Below are positions 22,651 to 34,736 of a DNA stretch of 64,000 nt, one piece after another. The stretch is from Dolomedes plantarius. Taxonomy: Eukaryota > Arthropoda > Arachnida > Araneae > Dolomedidae. Position 1 is the first letter of the stretch; every line of letters begins with the position of its first letter. The position numbers and the translations under genes are program-made. The notes under the pieces are model-generated. The model searched no databases and was not told the DNA's origin. It saw nothing but the letters and a program-made list of their open reading frames with translations. The stretch spans positions 195,341,960-195,405,959 of the forward strand of contig OU015492.1 of the NCBI GenBank assembly GCA_907164885.2. The letters run 5' to 3'.

Positions 22651-23999
22651 ACATGGTAAAAAAATATATATTGCTGAGTTGTTCTATTTTATTAACAGAA
22701 AGAAAAAAACGAAACAGAAACACTTTATATAATGCTGGCAAAATTTGAAAAAGATTTACATACGGTTAATCAACATTATATTGCTATATAACATTGAGCA
22801 AAAAATGACCTCAGATTGATTTCTAAAAATTTATACCCCTGCTAAGACAAATGATAATTATTTTATCTTTCCTCAGTGGCTGTATAGGGAGTTCCTTGGT
22901 CATATTTTTCTTCATTTCTTGCCTGTATTTACTGGCTATTCTGAGTTGCTTTACAAATGAATTTTAATCTCTTTATCTAGAAGACAATTATTCAATATTA
23001 ATCTATGATATTTCGTCATAAATACATTGAATAGGATATTTTTAGCTTCTATGTGTCAGAATGTGGCTAATTCACAAAAGCTAGAACACAATGTTTTTAA
23101 ACGAATTATATTTTTTATATATTAGGATTTTTCATTCACCCATAAAGCCTTAAAAAAGTAATTAAATGACTTCACCAATTTATTTCTCGTGTGCGACAAA
23201 ACAAAGTTTTATTTAGCAACAATGAAAACACGGGCTTAGAAATGATAATGGAGCAGCCAAAAAATTAGTTTTGAAAGGTCCAAGAATGAAACAGGGGAAA
23301 GCGGCAAAAATAAACAAACTTAAAATTTGTGTTATTCGTTTGACCATTACTTAAATAAATAAAGCTGCTTAATAAAGCTGCGATTTTCATACATGAGAAG
23401 GCAATTTGAAGATATATAAGGCCAAAACTATACAAAAAGAGGATTTCTTTTATTTGCAATAAATTAGCACTTAAAAAAATATGACAAAGTTTTGTATAAT
23501 TTATAGTTTTAATTTTTCAGTGTCCAATAAAAATATACACTCTCTTTTATTAACTATTTTAAATATACACCATCTTTTATTAACCATTGTAACTACATAT
23601 TTTCATAATGAAAGTTCTAAAATAAAAGAAAATTTTAATTCTATGTTTCAAAATTTGTACCAAATAAAGAACTCTAAATTTTTTTTAAATTTCAAGACAG
23701 CTGATTTTTTAAAGCCTTCATTTCTTTCCTTTTGAATGTCTGGCTTTTCCACAAATTTTTATGAACGAAGACAACCAAACTTTTTCGTGTAATGATTAGA
23801 TAAGCAAAACATCTTTTTACATCTGTTAATCCTGTTATATTTTATTGCTTAAAAACCATATTCTTAAATTTTTAATCAACTTTCAGTTTTTATACTCAGT
23901 ATTATAAATATTTGAAATTGCCTATGAACATATTTCGTTATAAAAAGGTATTTTTTTGTAAGTATGAATAAAGAAATCGAAGAAGTTACTTCTGTATTG
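22651..23999. other. AT-rich stretch, nothing recognised
   Basis: Frames at 23265-23459 and 23481-23735 are short and biased to F/N/I/K. Near 23540 and 23570 a phrase (ATACAC…CTTTTATTAACTATT) is locally repeated. Confidence 0.5.
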
Positions 24000-24674
24000 T
24001 CTATATATATAAAACAGTTCAGTAACTGACTGATTCACTGACTGACATACAACTCACACACCAAACCACTGGACCTAAAGGGCTGAAATTTTGCATAGCG
24101 ATTCTTCTTATGGTGTAGGGGTGCACTAAGAGAGATTTTTGAAAAATTCTTCTTGGATTTTTTTTAAAATTAAATTTTTAAGCTGTTTTAGTAACTTTTT
24201 TAAAGTTTCCATTTAAAATAATAATTTGAGGGTTATAAAATTTATAGCACTAGAAAGATCATAAAAATTCCTTTAAAATGAAATCTTTTTCGAATCTTTA
24301 CCTTCATTTTCTGATTTTTGGTGAATTTTTAAAGATTAATTTTTAGAATTTAATTTATTAAATGCTGATCACGTGATTTCTTTTTCTGGTACTTTAAATA
24401 ATCTTATCATCACGTGCATAACAACTAAATAGACAAAAGAATTTTTTTTCTTGCTCATGCGGCAGACGATTGGACATTATCCCAAAAAATATTAAAATAT
24501 GTTACAAGATATTATATTCCTTAAACTGTACTATATTCTTTAGTATGTCCTATTACTTTTAATTTGAATATTTTCTTATACATTATTTTGTCTATAAAAA
24601 TTTCCCTTACAATTTTTTATAAATATATTTTATTGTTTTTTTTTACATGAATTGAATACATTGACGGTCGTATG

Positions 24675-24764
<90 letters not shown>

Positions 24765-24837
24765 GCATTAATTGCATACATTGACCGTTGTATTTAATTT
24801 CAATGCACTCCGTAGCGAAGTGTAGGTTTTCAGCTAG
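24000..24837 (+). mobile_element. Non-autonomous Helitron, family 1, copy 4
   Basis: Starts TCTATATATATAAAACAGTT and ends GTAGCGAAGTGTAGG…CAGCTAG. It contains the longest family 1 TA tract, about 24679-24760, directly before TTTGGCATTAATTGCATAC. Confidence 0.9.
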
Positions 24838-25520
24838 TAAGTTATAAAGTGAAATTTTGTAGTTTTTCGTGTACTGTTTTTATGTATGAGAGATGAACAG
24901 CATTTGGAAGTATAATAGATACGAAATGAAAACTCGGTATTAAGGTGTTAATTCATGTAATGTCCACATTATAACTCATATATAATCCTACGTCATTTCA
25001 CGCACGGAATCCTACCCAGAAAGCCATTTTTAACATGAGTTCTTTTGAAGTCTACTTTCCTTTAAAACTGAAAGGTATTAACTTATAAGTACCGTTAAGG
25101 AGTTGACGCCGGAGCAGTCTTTCCGCGGTACTTGATTTGTCATATGTAAGCCTTTGAAAGATGAAGTGTCTCTTACTTTCATAGTTATACCCATTTATGT
25201 GTTAAACAAAAAAAAAAAAACCAACCACAGACCAGTATTTTAATGACTACGCAATGCCGAAGTGATACTTATTTTCCCACTAAGTAATTCATGTTTGTAT
25301 TTAATAAACTCTGGACAGAAAAAGGCATTCTACAGAGACAAAATTTTAAAGTGACATTTACTTCGTACTTAATTTCTTTTTTATCCGAAACAGTTAAATA
25401 AGATTATAACGGTTATCTGAAATTAGAGATTACATAATACTCCAAATGGCAAAGTGTCCACTTGATTTCATATTCATATTCCGTTCTTTCCTTTAACCAT
25501 AAATCCTTATATATAAACTA
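24838..25520. other. Spacer between two oppositely oriented Helitrons
   Basis: No gene or repeat is recognised in this 0.68 kb. Confidence 0.5.
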
Positions 25521-25609
25521 CTAGCTGAAATCCCGCGCTTCGCTACGGAGTACATTGAAATTAAATACAACGGTCAATGTATGCAATTAATTCCAAAAAA
25601 AAAAAATAA

Positions 25610-25672
<63 letters not shown>

Positions 25673-26245
25673 ATAAATACGACGATCAATGTATACAATT
25701 GATGTAAAAAAAACATTTTTAAAAAAATCGTAAGGTATATTTTTATAGACCAAATAAAGTCCAATCGTCTGCCGCATTAGCAAGAAAAAAATATTTTTTT
25801 GTCTATTTTTTTTTGCACGTGACGATAAATTTATTTAAAGTACCAGAAAAAGAAATCACTTGATCAGCATTTAATAAATAAAATTCTAAAAATGAATCTT
25901 TAAAAATTCACCAAAAATCGGGAAATGGAGGTAAAAATTCGAAAAAAAATTCATTTTTAAGGACTTTTTATGATCTTTCTCGTGATATAAATTTTATAAC
26001 CCTCAATGTATTATTTTAAATGCAAAAGTAAAAAAAGTTTAAAAAACAGCTTAAAAATTTAATTTTAAAAAATCTAAGAATAATTTTTGAAAAATCTTTC
26101 TTAGTGCACCCCTACACTATTAGAAGAATCGCCATACAAAATTTCAGCCCTTTAGGTCCAGCAGTTTGGTCTGTGCGTTGTATGTCAGTCAGTCAGTGAA
26201 TGAATGAATGAGTCAGTTACGGAACTGTTTTATATAGTATATAGA
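25521..26245 (-). mobile_element. Non-autonomous Helitron, family 1, copy 5
   Basis: Minus strand ends in CAGCTAG at 25521 after GTAGCGAAGCGCGGG. The opposite end on that strand starts TCTATATACTATATAAAACA near 26245. TA tract at about 25616-25668. The 5' part has an expanded TGACTGACTGACAT/CATTCATTCATTC tract near 26190-26212, unlike other copies. Confidence 0.88.
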
Positions 26246-26982
26246 TTAGTTATATTCTTATATGCAAGTCTAATAATAGTAATATACTAATATATATATA
26301 TATATATTTTTTTTTTGAGTAATGTGATAGTTTCTCCGTGACTATGGCATTCAACTTTCAATGTTTTACGCGAAAACTATAAGAAAACATATTCTAATTC
26401 GTTTGACAACACTGGAATTACATGAAATTTTTCTAAACAGAAATCTTGTAAAATAAGTATAATGCTGATAATTCTGAAAAATAGCGCTGAAAGCAGTAGA
26501 AATCTAAATGTTCGTTTTCTGTCCGTAGACGTTATGACTTAAGTCTGTACAGAAACTATTTGTTGGGTAGCAATATCTTATCAGCAAACGTCGTAAAAGG
26601 TTATCTCTTAGGCAGGTGCACTTTGAGTAAAAAATAAAACTTATTTTATAAAAGAGCTGAAAACGTCGATAAATAAGCAGGGATTACATAGAATGAGCTT
26701 AATCATCATTTTGTGCCAGTTTACTATCCACATAAAGAACGATAATTCCCAACTTTTCCTAAGCTGTTTCTATTTCTATCAATCTGATACTCTGTTGGTG
26801 CTAGAACCAAATCTGGCATGCTCTTAAAACTTTGCAGAAGTCTGAGTTTTGTAACATAAAAATTGATTACACAAGGTTACTATATCTCCTAAAGCTCAGT
26901 GGGAACAATATGACATACATAAGCATTGATTTTTTTTGTTTGAGCTTTATTCATTGTTGAATCACATAAAGAAGTAAGAAAA
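26246..26982. other. AT-rich stretch, nothing recognised
   Basis: A short TA run lies at about 26290-26308. No gene was seen. Confidence 0.5.
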
Positions 26983-27410
26983 AAATACCGTGCTAATTAA
27001 ACTGTGTTTTTAACTATTGACCAAAATCAATGAGCATAATTGAGTTAGATATGTAAGTGTTTCCTCTCAACAGTAATCAAAATTAGTAGAAGTATAAAAG
27101 AAACTTTGAAAAATCCATGGCTAAATTGTAAGGTATATCCATGTAAATTGTATATAATTGCAAAGTATGCAAATTGTAAGGTAATTGTAAAGAAATACCG
27201 TGATAATTAAACTGTAGGTTTTAACTGTTGACCAAAATCAGTCAGCATAATAGTGTTAGATATGTAACTGTTTCCCCTCAATAGTAATCAAAATTAGTAG
27301 AAGTATAAAAGAAACTTTGAAAAATCCATGGCTAAATTGTAAGGTATGTAAATTCTATGTAATTGTAAAGTATGTAAATTGTAAGGTAATTGTAAAATGG
27401 CTAAATTGTA
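26983..27410 (+). repeat. Direct tandem duplication, period about 210 bp
   Basis: AAATACCGTG.TAATTAAACT, TTGACCAAAATCA, GTTAGATATGTAA, CAAAATTAGTAGAAGTATAA and CCATGGCTAAATTGTAAGGT occur once from 26983 and again from 27193, followed by further short repeats of the last phrase to about 27412. High similarity implies a fairly recent duplication. Confidence 0.85.
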
Positions 27411-28320
27411 AGGTATTTCATAATTATTGCTTCTAACCAATTTAAGGCTAAGATTCCTTATATGCACAGTTTTTCGCCAAGTCTAAATTTTCACGCCTAC
27501 ATTGGCGCCGTTTTTGTTTACACCAGCCAATATGCTGTATATATGTATAAATATGCTATGTATAAATATATTAAGCTAAAATAAAATATATAAATTAAAG
27601 AAAAACTCATCGAGGCGGCTCTCCCGAGGGGAGAAGAACAAGCAGCGTCGCGAGGATTGGCGCGAAAACATCTTGGCGAGAAAGTGTGCATATAAGGAAG
27701 CTGTTCTCAATTTTAAAAAAAAAGAAATATTTTTAATGTTAAAAACTTGTTTTGTCAAATAATTTACGGAACACCTCAAGCAGCTTTTATTTGAAGAGTG
27801 GGAGATAGTAAATGGGCGAAGTGATGGTAGCGTGAGAATTAAAAGCAAAAGCTTGAATTCTTGAGCAGCAGTAAACTTCTTAGCTAACATATATAACAGT
27901 GCATGTTAGGCAGGTATCAGTTGAATGAGGTAGTAGTCCATTGCATAAAATCAATATAAGCATTACGTAAAATTTTCCGTTGTCTTAGGAAGATTTTTCA
28001 GAGTTCCAGTTGCAGAGGACTTCAACATTCAAGAAACTAACTTCAAACTGGATCTTGGTACTAGTTTCTATAGCAAGTGAGATTTAACAATTCGAAAACA
28101 TATTCAGTGTTGAGTTCTACTTTAATTCAGTGGTTGAAAAGAATTATTTGTGGAATTATAAGCTGTTTTTTCTTCTTTAGCTGTAATTCAAATCGAGTCA
28201 CAAATCAACCCTTTTATCTTTAATTTGCGTATCAATCCTAAAACTCTGTCATTGGTAACAACCAGGTCTTTTCTTACTTACGGAAACTTTAGTTTGTTCG
28301 AATAGATCCTATTATGATAT
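27411..28320. other. Mostly unrecognised; E2F/CCAAT-like site at 27656-27668
   Basis: At 27656-27668 the sequence ATTGGCGCGAAAA reads TTTTCGCGCCAAT on the minus strand: an E2F-type site overlapping a CCAAT box, a pairing typical of cell-cycle promoters in animals. The short stretch 27600-27680 is also richer in G+C than its surroundings. No transcript or coding exon could be tied to it. Confidence 0.3.
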
Positions 28321-28751
28321 TGTGACCCACAGGAACCAAAATAAATGAGATACTCATCATGAAGAACGCGAGGACAGAGATTTGATTTAAAATATACAGA
28401 AATCTTTACTAAGACCTCCTACTTATATAATGCAGATATGTACAATGCTTAAAGGTAAGTTACATCGTAATGCAGTGGCTAGCAAAAGCCATAGTTAGCT
28501 TACACAACAGGTCTCTGCCTCAAAGTGCAGCAGCTCATTAAACAGTTGAAAAAGGTCTCTCCTCTAACTTCCGAGAAACCGCTATTTATCCCTTCTCATT
28601 GTTCCAGCCGAAAAACTTTAAAATACTGTTTCTCGAAGGTTCCCGACTTTTCTCTCTGCCGTTCCCGCGATCGGCGATTGAGGATTCAGCATCTGGCTAG
28701 CAGGAGGGAAAGCATTTCTACTCTTCCAAGCTGGACAGCCTGTTTGTAACA
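28321..28751 (-). mobile_element. Candidate solo LTR, about 430 bp
   Basis: On the minus strand it begins TGTTACAAACAGGCTGTCC and ends GGTTCCTGTGGGTCACA, i.e. TG…CA ends. It is more GC-rich than its flanks, with a TATA-like ATAAATAG near 28582-28590 and a second TATATAAG downstream near 28432. No primer-binding site adjoins it and the 5-bp flanks (GATAT and ATCAA) do not match, so no target duplication supports the boundaries. An unrelated promoter-like segment is the alternative. Confidence 0.4.
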
Positions 28752-29873
28752 ATCAATGTCATCAACAGAGCTTCCCTAATTGGAAACTTAGAACCTAAAT
28801 GATGCTCAGCCGTCCGCTTGCTCCTTACCCAGCCATTTGATCCAGATTAGTGTGAATCGGACTTCCGGTCCTTAATTTCTCCTTGTCGAAAGCTCTTAAA
28901 AGATCACACACAAGACCACACACGTACATTAACATAAAAAAATATCCACATCCTTCACATTATCACACTATGTTTAAAAAAATAATTTAAGTATTATTTT
29001 CCCGATTAAAATATATTGCCTTACAATTGTATTATTTTCAAGAATATAAAAGTAACTTAAGAATTAAAGATATTTCTGAAAGATTGCTTTAAATGCAAAT
29101 TTTAAAAATCAACATTAAAAAAAAAACAGACAGGCAACAATGGTATCACATAAATATTTCTCTCATCACTAACAAAACAGAAACCCGAACGGAATCCATA
29201 AAGTTAAAGAATCTGCACTGCAACTGAAATTTATGACGGTGCATCTCTCAGAATTCTTCGAAAATATTAGACTCAGATTGAACATTAAATAAAGATTAAC
29301 TTCCCTAATTAGTTTTCGAATTGATTTCAGGAGTATGCTTACGTGTTTCAACATTCTTTTAAAGGCATTAATTAAACCATGTTCGAAAATGTAATTAACA
29401 AGCCTCATACGATTTATTACATTAAATATATTTCGTTGGATTAGCTAGAAATTTGAGCGATTGTATTGATTTCGGTTTTGTTCTTTTCCTTAAGCGTTTC
29501 GTAAACCGTGTTTCATAAAGAGATAGAGGACAATTATGAAATTTAAGCCTTTGATCTTTTCATATGTTTTGTTAATTATGTGTAAAAGACAGATATAAAT
29601 GAATTTTAGGATAATTTATGAAAATAAGTATTTTAAAAGTAGCCTCATTACTATTACCTTCGGGAGATTGCTCTTTAATTAGGACGATATATAGCCATAC
29701 AGAGAATAATAGTTATTGCGGTTCGCAAGATATGACCCAAGAGATGTTCATGTCATGTTTGAATACGAGGGTATGTAAGCCAATATTCGTTCTGAAACTG
29801 CTGATTTTTTCTTTCATTAAAAACGAACTACGTTTGTTTCAGGAACCAAAACCAACATAGATAGCACGGGATA
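28752..29873. other. AT-rich stretch, nothing recognised
   Basis: Frames at 29169-29408 and 29618-29860 have no recognisable family. Confidence 0.5.
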
Positions 29874-29881
29874 TTCTAACT

Positions 29882-30333
29882 CAGCGGTTCTCAACCTGTA
29901 GTAAGCCTACCCCTTAAGGTTAGGGCTGAACTGTTCAAGGGTTCGAGGTAATATTGGTGGAAAAATCAGCTACTTGTAATCACCAACACCTCATCAGTTA
30001 TTCACACTATTGCTGAGAATTTTATTACTCCTTGTATTGAAGATTCCGTTCTATGTATGTTTAGAGTAAATTATGTTTAGAACAAAATTAACGCTATCCC
30101 ATTTTCAAAAGATACAGTTTTTCGTAAAATTTAGGACAGGTCTGAAAGCATTTAATCAGTAGTAATAGGCAGAACTAAAAAGAGTATAGGACTTTAATTA
30201 AAAGGACATATACACACTCTGATTTCCATAATCACTTTGACTTCAGGTCGGCTTAGAACCTCCGACTTCGGAGTACAATCAGTGATTTTTTTTACCAAGA
30301 GGTACAAGGTTAGAAAATGGTTGAGAAACGCTG
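29882..30333. mobile_element. hAT-type MITE with perfect 8-bp target duplication
   Basis: Termini CAGCGGTTCTCAACCT and, inverted, CAGCGTTTCTCAACCATT are the Charlie-like hAT style. The flanking octamer TTCTAACT occurs exactly at 29874-29881 and 30334-30341. The 452-bp interior is non-coding. Confidence 0.93.
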
Positions 30334-30414
30334 TTCTAACTGCTGAACATCTGCGAATCGTCGCTTTTCTTTTATTCTCCCCTCAGCGTGCTAGTCCCAT
30401 AACTGGGTAAAATG

Positions 30415-30573
30415 TAAGGGCGGCTCGAAGTGGGGAGGGGGGGGGAGGCGGTAGGGGCAATTGTTCCCCCGATAAAAGCCTGGCGTATTTTTTTCCATAG
30501 CCTAAAATTATATAATCGTAGACCTAATACTAAATGAGTTTAAATTTAAAATAAGAGGATGTTTACTTCTTAT

Positions 30574-30611
<38 letters not shown>

Positions 30612-30656
30612 CCCCCCCCCCCCCTCATACAAATCTCTGGCCTGGAGCCACCGCTG
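30415..30656. mobile_element. hAT-type MITE with microsatellite and homopolymer core
   Basis: Left end TAAGGGCGGCTCGAAG and inverted right end CAGCGGTGGCTCCAGG are diverged versions of CAGGGGCGGCTCCAGG. Flanking octamers GTAAAATG (30407-30414) and GTTAAATG (30657-30664) differ at one base. Inside are a G run, (TA)n at about 30575-30610 and a C run at about 30611-30624. It lies 73 bp from the previous hAT miniature's target copy. Confidence 0.85.
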
Positions 30657-30664
30657 GTTAAATG

Positions 30665-31900
30665 CCATGTTATTCTAGTTTGTGCCCAATGAAAACTGGC
30701 CAAAGCTTACTCGTGTTGCCTTATAAGATGTTTTTCATCTAGATTTAGATACTACGTGTTGCTTCTAGATGTCTAAAATTGTAGTTTTAATGGCATATTG
30801 AAACCTAGATTTTTAAACAAATATTTATTAAATAAATAGACTTTTTGGTATAAATCTGGCTATTTTGGATAAATCTTAACTTTTCATGGGAAAAATTCAA
30901 ATCTATTTTATTGAAAAATCTATTTACAAATGTTATGAAAGGTTCCTTTTAATCCTGTAGTCACAAAAAACAAACTATTCTTAAATTTTTCCTAAATTTT
31001 TGAATGGATACTAATTTTCAGATGTATACTGGAAATTCAAATATTTTCAGTGGTCAAAATCATTTTGTTTAATAATATTTTGTGATATGCTACTGATAAG
31101 GGTGAAATAAGGTTTATCTTTTAAAAAATAATGTTGCCAAGGCCTTTTAAAACAGTCTTACTTTAAGACAAAAATAGTTTTCTAAAATGAAATATTTTCT
31201 GAAATTTTCTAATTCAATTACAAGTCCAGAAAACTAACGTTGTGCTAAGGCTTGTTTGACCAGTATTGTAAATCACGATGGCTGGAAAAAATTATATTTT
31301 ACTCAAGCATTAACATATTGTTAGTAGCAAAAAGTCCTCTGGAATATATTTACTAATTACATAAGTCCTGTCAACTTTCTAAAAAACAAAATAAAAAAAT
31401 TATGAAATAAAGCAGAATAGTGCCTAAGATAAACTATATTTTACTCGTTTAACAATGTATTTATTAGAGTGAAGAGATAGCTAAATATATTTTAAATAAT
31501 AATGCAATCCTGAGCACTTAGTAAAAATAAAGAAGTAGAAAATAATTTAGAATCGCAATCTGTTCTGCCTGCTTAGATTGTGTCAGCTTCGGAAGAGTAG
31601 CATATAGTTTGAAGAAAATACTGGTAACGGATTCCGTAGCATTAGAATATTAGATAACAGGTGTCAAGAATACAATATCTTGGAAGTCGAACCAGAGTCA
31701 GAATGTTAATATCAGTTGAAAGGATTTCATAGAATGAATATTTCCCCCGCTTCTCCGAAGCAATTTATTCCGAACATGCAATGAGTACACCGAAGAGAAA
31801 GCAAAAATATGACGTCTACAGGACAAAAGTAATACTCTTTCATTTCACATTCGGATCCATTCATGTTGATTCAAGTTAAAAGCATCTCGTAGCAGCACAT
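30665..31900. other. AT-rich stretch, nothing recognised
   Basis: No transposon end or protein family was seen in this region. Confidence 0.5.
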
Positions 31901-32139
31901 GAAGGATTTTTATCAGCGATATATATCCTCCTCTTCCCCAATTCTTGCAAAAGCTTCACAGAGGCACCAGTTTACACGACACTTCAGTTTCTCGCAATAC
32001 TTCTCCACACATGGATCCGTAAAACGCAGAGAGACAACAAACAAAAAATTGAAATAACGCAAATGCTTTTGTTTTTCACCGTCGAATGCATATACTTTTT
32101 CTTCCTTTCCGGCACATTCGGGAAAAGGGAATGAAAAAA

Positions 32140-32640
32140 ATGGAGAGAAAGAGCTTCCGAGACAAATAGGGCCTCCTCTGGCGCGCTTAATAAAGTCGGA
32201 GCTCCCCTTCGTTACTCGACGAAAATCGAGTTTCGCACGGGGTGCGAGGCTAAAAGCAATTTCCGCCCTCCTGCCTCTTACAATCCCCTCCATCTCCAAT
32301 CCTCTTCTTCTTCCCGCGGGTTTCGTATCCAAAGTTTAATTTTAGGCCGACTGTCAACACGAAGTGCGCATATTCTGCAGGGCTACGGGATCAATAGCGC
32401 CCCTTTTGTCCCGTGCCCCTGTCACTCCGATGCTTCAGACACCGCCGCCCCCCTCTCACGACACACACTTAAAGCATGGGCGTTGCATTTGGCAGGCGAG
32501 AAACGTAAAGATAGGCAAGAAAAGCATTTGGGGCCCGGTTTTGCTTCTTTAACTTCTGGCCGCCATCTTTGATCACGTGCTCGGATACGGGTGCAGAGGT
32601 CGAGAAACGAGAAACTCGCGCCTAACACAATACTTTACTT
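32140..32640. promoter_or_regulatory. GC-rich island, candidate promoter
   Basis: This half-kilobase is clearly richer in G+C and CpG than the AT-rich surroundings. It contains GGCCGCCATCTTTG at 32558-32571, a close match to the YY1 consensus that often lies at transcription starts, and immediately next to it the E-box CACGTG at 32574-32579. A 139-codon minus-strand frame (31913-32332) and shorter frames exist because stop codons are rare in GC-rich sequence; none shows a family motif. The direction of any transcript is undecided. Confidence 0.4.
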
Positions 32641-33705
32641 CTTACCATAGTAGATTGACCCGAAAACTATCACCTCCATGAAATATAACTAGATCACTAT
32701 CTGACGTTATTACTTTTTTACGTATTTCATCCACTTTTATATATTCTCTAATTAAAAGATTCTTTATGGTAATTAAAATATAAGTTCAGAAAAAAAGTTC
32801 AATTAAATATAATTTCATTAAAAGTTTTACCCATGTAAGAAAATGACATACTTTATCCAATATTACTTTAAAAAAGTGATGTGAACAGAAAATGTCAAGA
32901 TATTCTTTTTAGACTTTTTCAAGGATGAAATGTTTTGTGGGAGCATGCAACGTATTATGACCCTGAAATCATTGTTTCGCCTTACAACAGTTTACAACAT
33001 ATAGCGATGTGAGACTTTTTTGATATACCTTTTAAAGAAGACAATTTAGAAAAGTGCCTCGTATTTACCTCAAATAATAGAAAATCGTGGACTCAGAATC
33101 AATTGTCTACCACAGTTGTAACTCTATACATTCCCAGATTCAAATGTTGTCTGGAAATTATCTTTGAGTTGTTGGCTATCAGATTTTCATGGGAGTTTAA
33201 CCAGAATGGGAGTTTAACTATAAGATGTTCCAAATTCCCACGATTCATAAGGCGTTTGCAAAGTTTGAAAAAAAAAATGCGGAAAAATTCAAGTATCCGC
33301 CACACATCTCCTCGTATATAGCTATATAAACAAAAATAGAAAATACCGTGATTTACAACATCCAATAAGAAATAGAGAACTGAAGTGCTACCCTTTATTT
33401 CCCAAACAGAAATTTAGACTTATTTTAGTTTGAGAAACTCAGATACTTTTGGTCACATTTTTCGATCATTCCTTTAAGGCAGGTACATAGAATGGAAGGT
33501 ATATGTCCCTCCTATACCTTCGAATTTTTTTGCAATCGCACTGAGGTTTGTGCTTATACTCAGTACAGTCAATCGTTTCGAGCCATCGTCCATCTCCAAT
33601 ACCTCGTATAGGAATTCTGACTAACTATATACATTGTGCTAATGAATATGTTACAAGGTGTATTATAATAAATAAAGTTCAGAAACAAATTCATTTAAAG
33701 CTGAA
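32641..33705. other. AT-rich stretch, nothing recognised
   Basis: Overlapping frames on both strands at 33099-33365 are mutually antisense and motif-free. Confidence 0.5.
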
Positions 33706-33709
33706 TTAA

Positions 33710-34003
33710 CCCTCTGGCGACCGAAGGCCCAAATTGCAGCTTACCCCAAAAGACCGGTCCGGCCGAGAACGAAAATAGTCTTTCCCTTCCCCCACAGAAC
33801 ATCCTGACGATTGTACTAGAATTTGTCACTATCAGCAACAGGTCATGAAGTACGCCGGGATCGGTTTTAGACAATAAAAAAACGACTCTGAGGTGACGTT
33901 GAACTGTTGGTAGAATGACCACCTACCAGGCACTAGAGGGGGAGGCAATCTAGGCGAATTTCAGCCGGCCGTTTGGACTTCTGAATGTTCGGCTTTCAAA
34001 GGA
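33710..34003. mobile_element. piggyBac-like MITE at TTAA
   Basis: TTAA occurs at both borders (33706-33709 and 34004-34007). The left end reads CCCTCTGGCGACCGAAGG and the inverted right end TCCTTTGAAAGCCGAACA, an imperfect terminal repeat with the CCCTTTG-like tip usual for piggyBac elements. The 294-bp interior is GC-richer than the flanks and non-coding. Confidence 0.75.
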
Positions 34004-34380
34004 TTAATGAAAGGCTTACCATAGCTGTTATGCTGGTAAAGTTACAGTCTTAAGTCCCTCGAAGTTATCTTCCCTCTTCAGAGAACAAGGGACAAGGGAG
34101 TGAATAATCATTCATGAATCAGTATTCTAAAGGTCAAATTTCTCGCGCCGTTTTCATTTAAAATTTGCCTTTCAATAAAAGCAATCATGGTTGGTAAATG
34201 AAGTCACTATTTATAACCTCCCAATCGATATTGCAGTGTACAGCATATCCCACATTTCTGGAGGTCACTGGCAAAGGAGTGGTAGGGGTAGCGTGGCGGG
34301 GGAAGTGGCAACAGTTCGAGTGGATTTTCTAGTTCTCAGGAGACACCAAGAGTTGGTCCAGTGAACATCACGGTTTCGTT

Positions 34381-34736
34381 ATCGAGACGCTCTGTAAAAA
34401 CAGCGATGCTGTAACCACGGCACAGAGAGCAAGTTTAAGGCATTCTTCGGGCTGCATGCAACTGATCTGTTACTGATAGAAAAATCAATCCTGCAAGGGG
34501 TTTCAAACGCGAGAGCATTACTAAGGATCCCAAATAGTTGTTATCGGAACATTACAAAAGCCGAAAATGTGCAACGAGTCCGTAAGTCCGCTATAATTAG
34601 GGAGGAAATTACAGCCATTCCCTCAGAGATCAAAACCAGAGTGATGGAGAACTTTAAAGAACGGCTTCGGCAATGTATCGCAAATTGCGGGAGCCAGTTG
34701 AGTGATGTTATTTTCAATACCAAGAGGAAAAACTAG
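34381..34736 (+). pseudogene. Internally deleted mariner-like transposase
   Basis: From 34381 the plus strand gives ETLCKNSDAVTTAQRA, then a one-frame change into an open run from 34431 to a stop at 34734-34736. It carries FFGLHATDLLLIEKSILQGV (the N-terminal DNA-binding region, usually 'R.SILRWV..FR'), then ITKAENVQRVRKSA (usually 'RTPENVQRVR.S'), then directly the C-terminal block EITAIPSEIKTRVMENFKER and CGSQLSDVIFNTKRK. The catalytic domain between these blocks is absent, so the central several hundred bases were deleted. No terminal repeats were located. Related but differently decayed sequence lies at 53907-54216. Confidence 0.8.

Noticed and set aside
25561..25783. Minus-strand frames with long Tyr-Ile runs
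   Set aside because: TA tract inside a Helitron copy.
31913..32332. A 139-codon minus-strand frame in the GC-rich island
   Set aside because: It is long only because stop codons are rare in GC-rich sequence; there is no domain, signal peptide or family resemblance.
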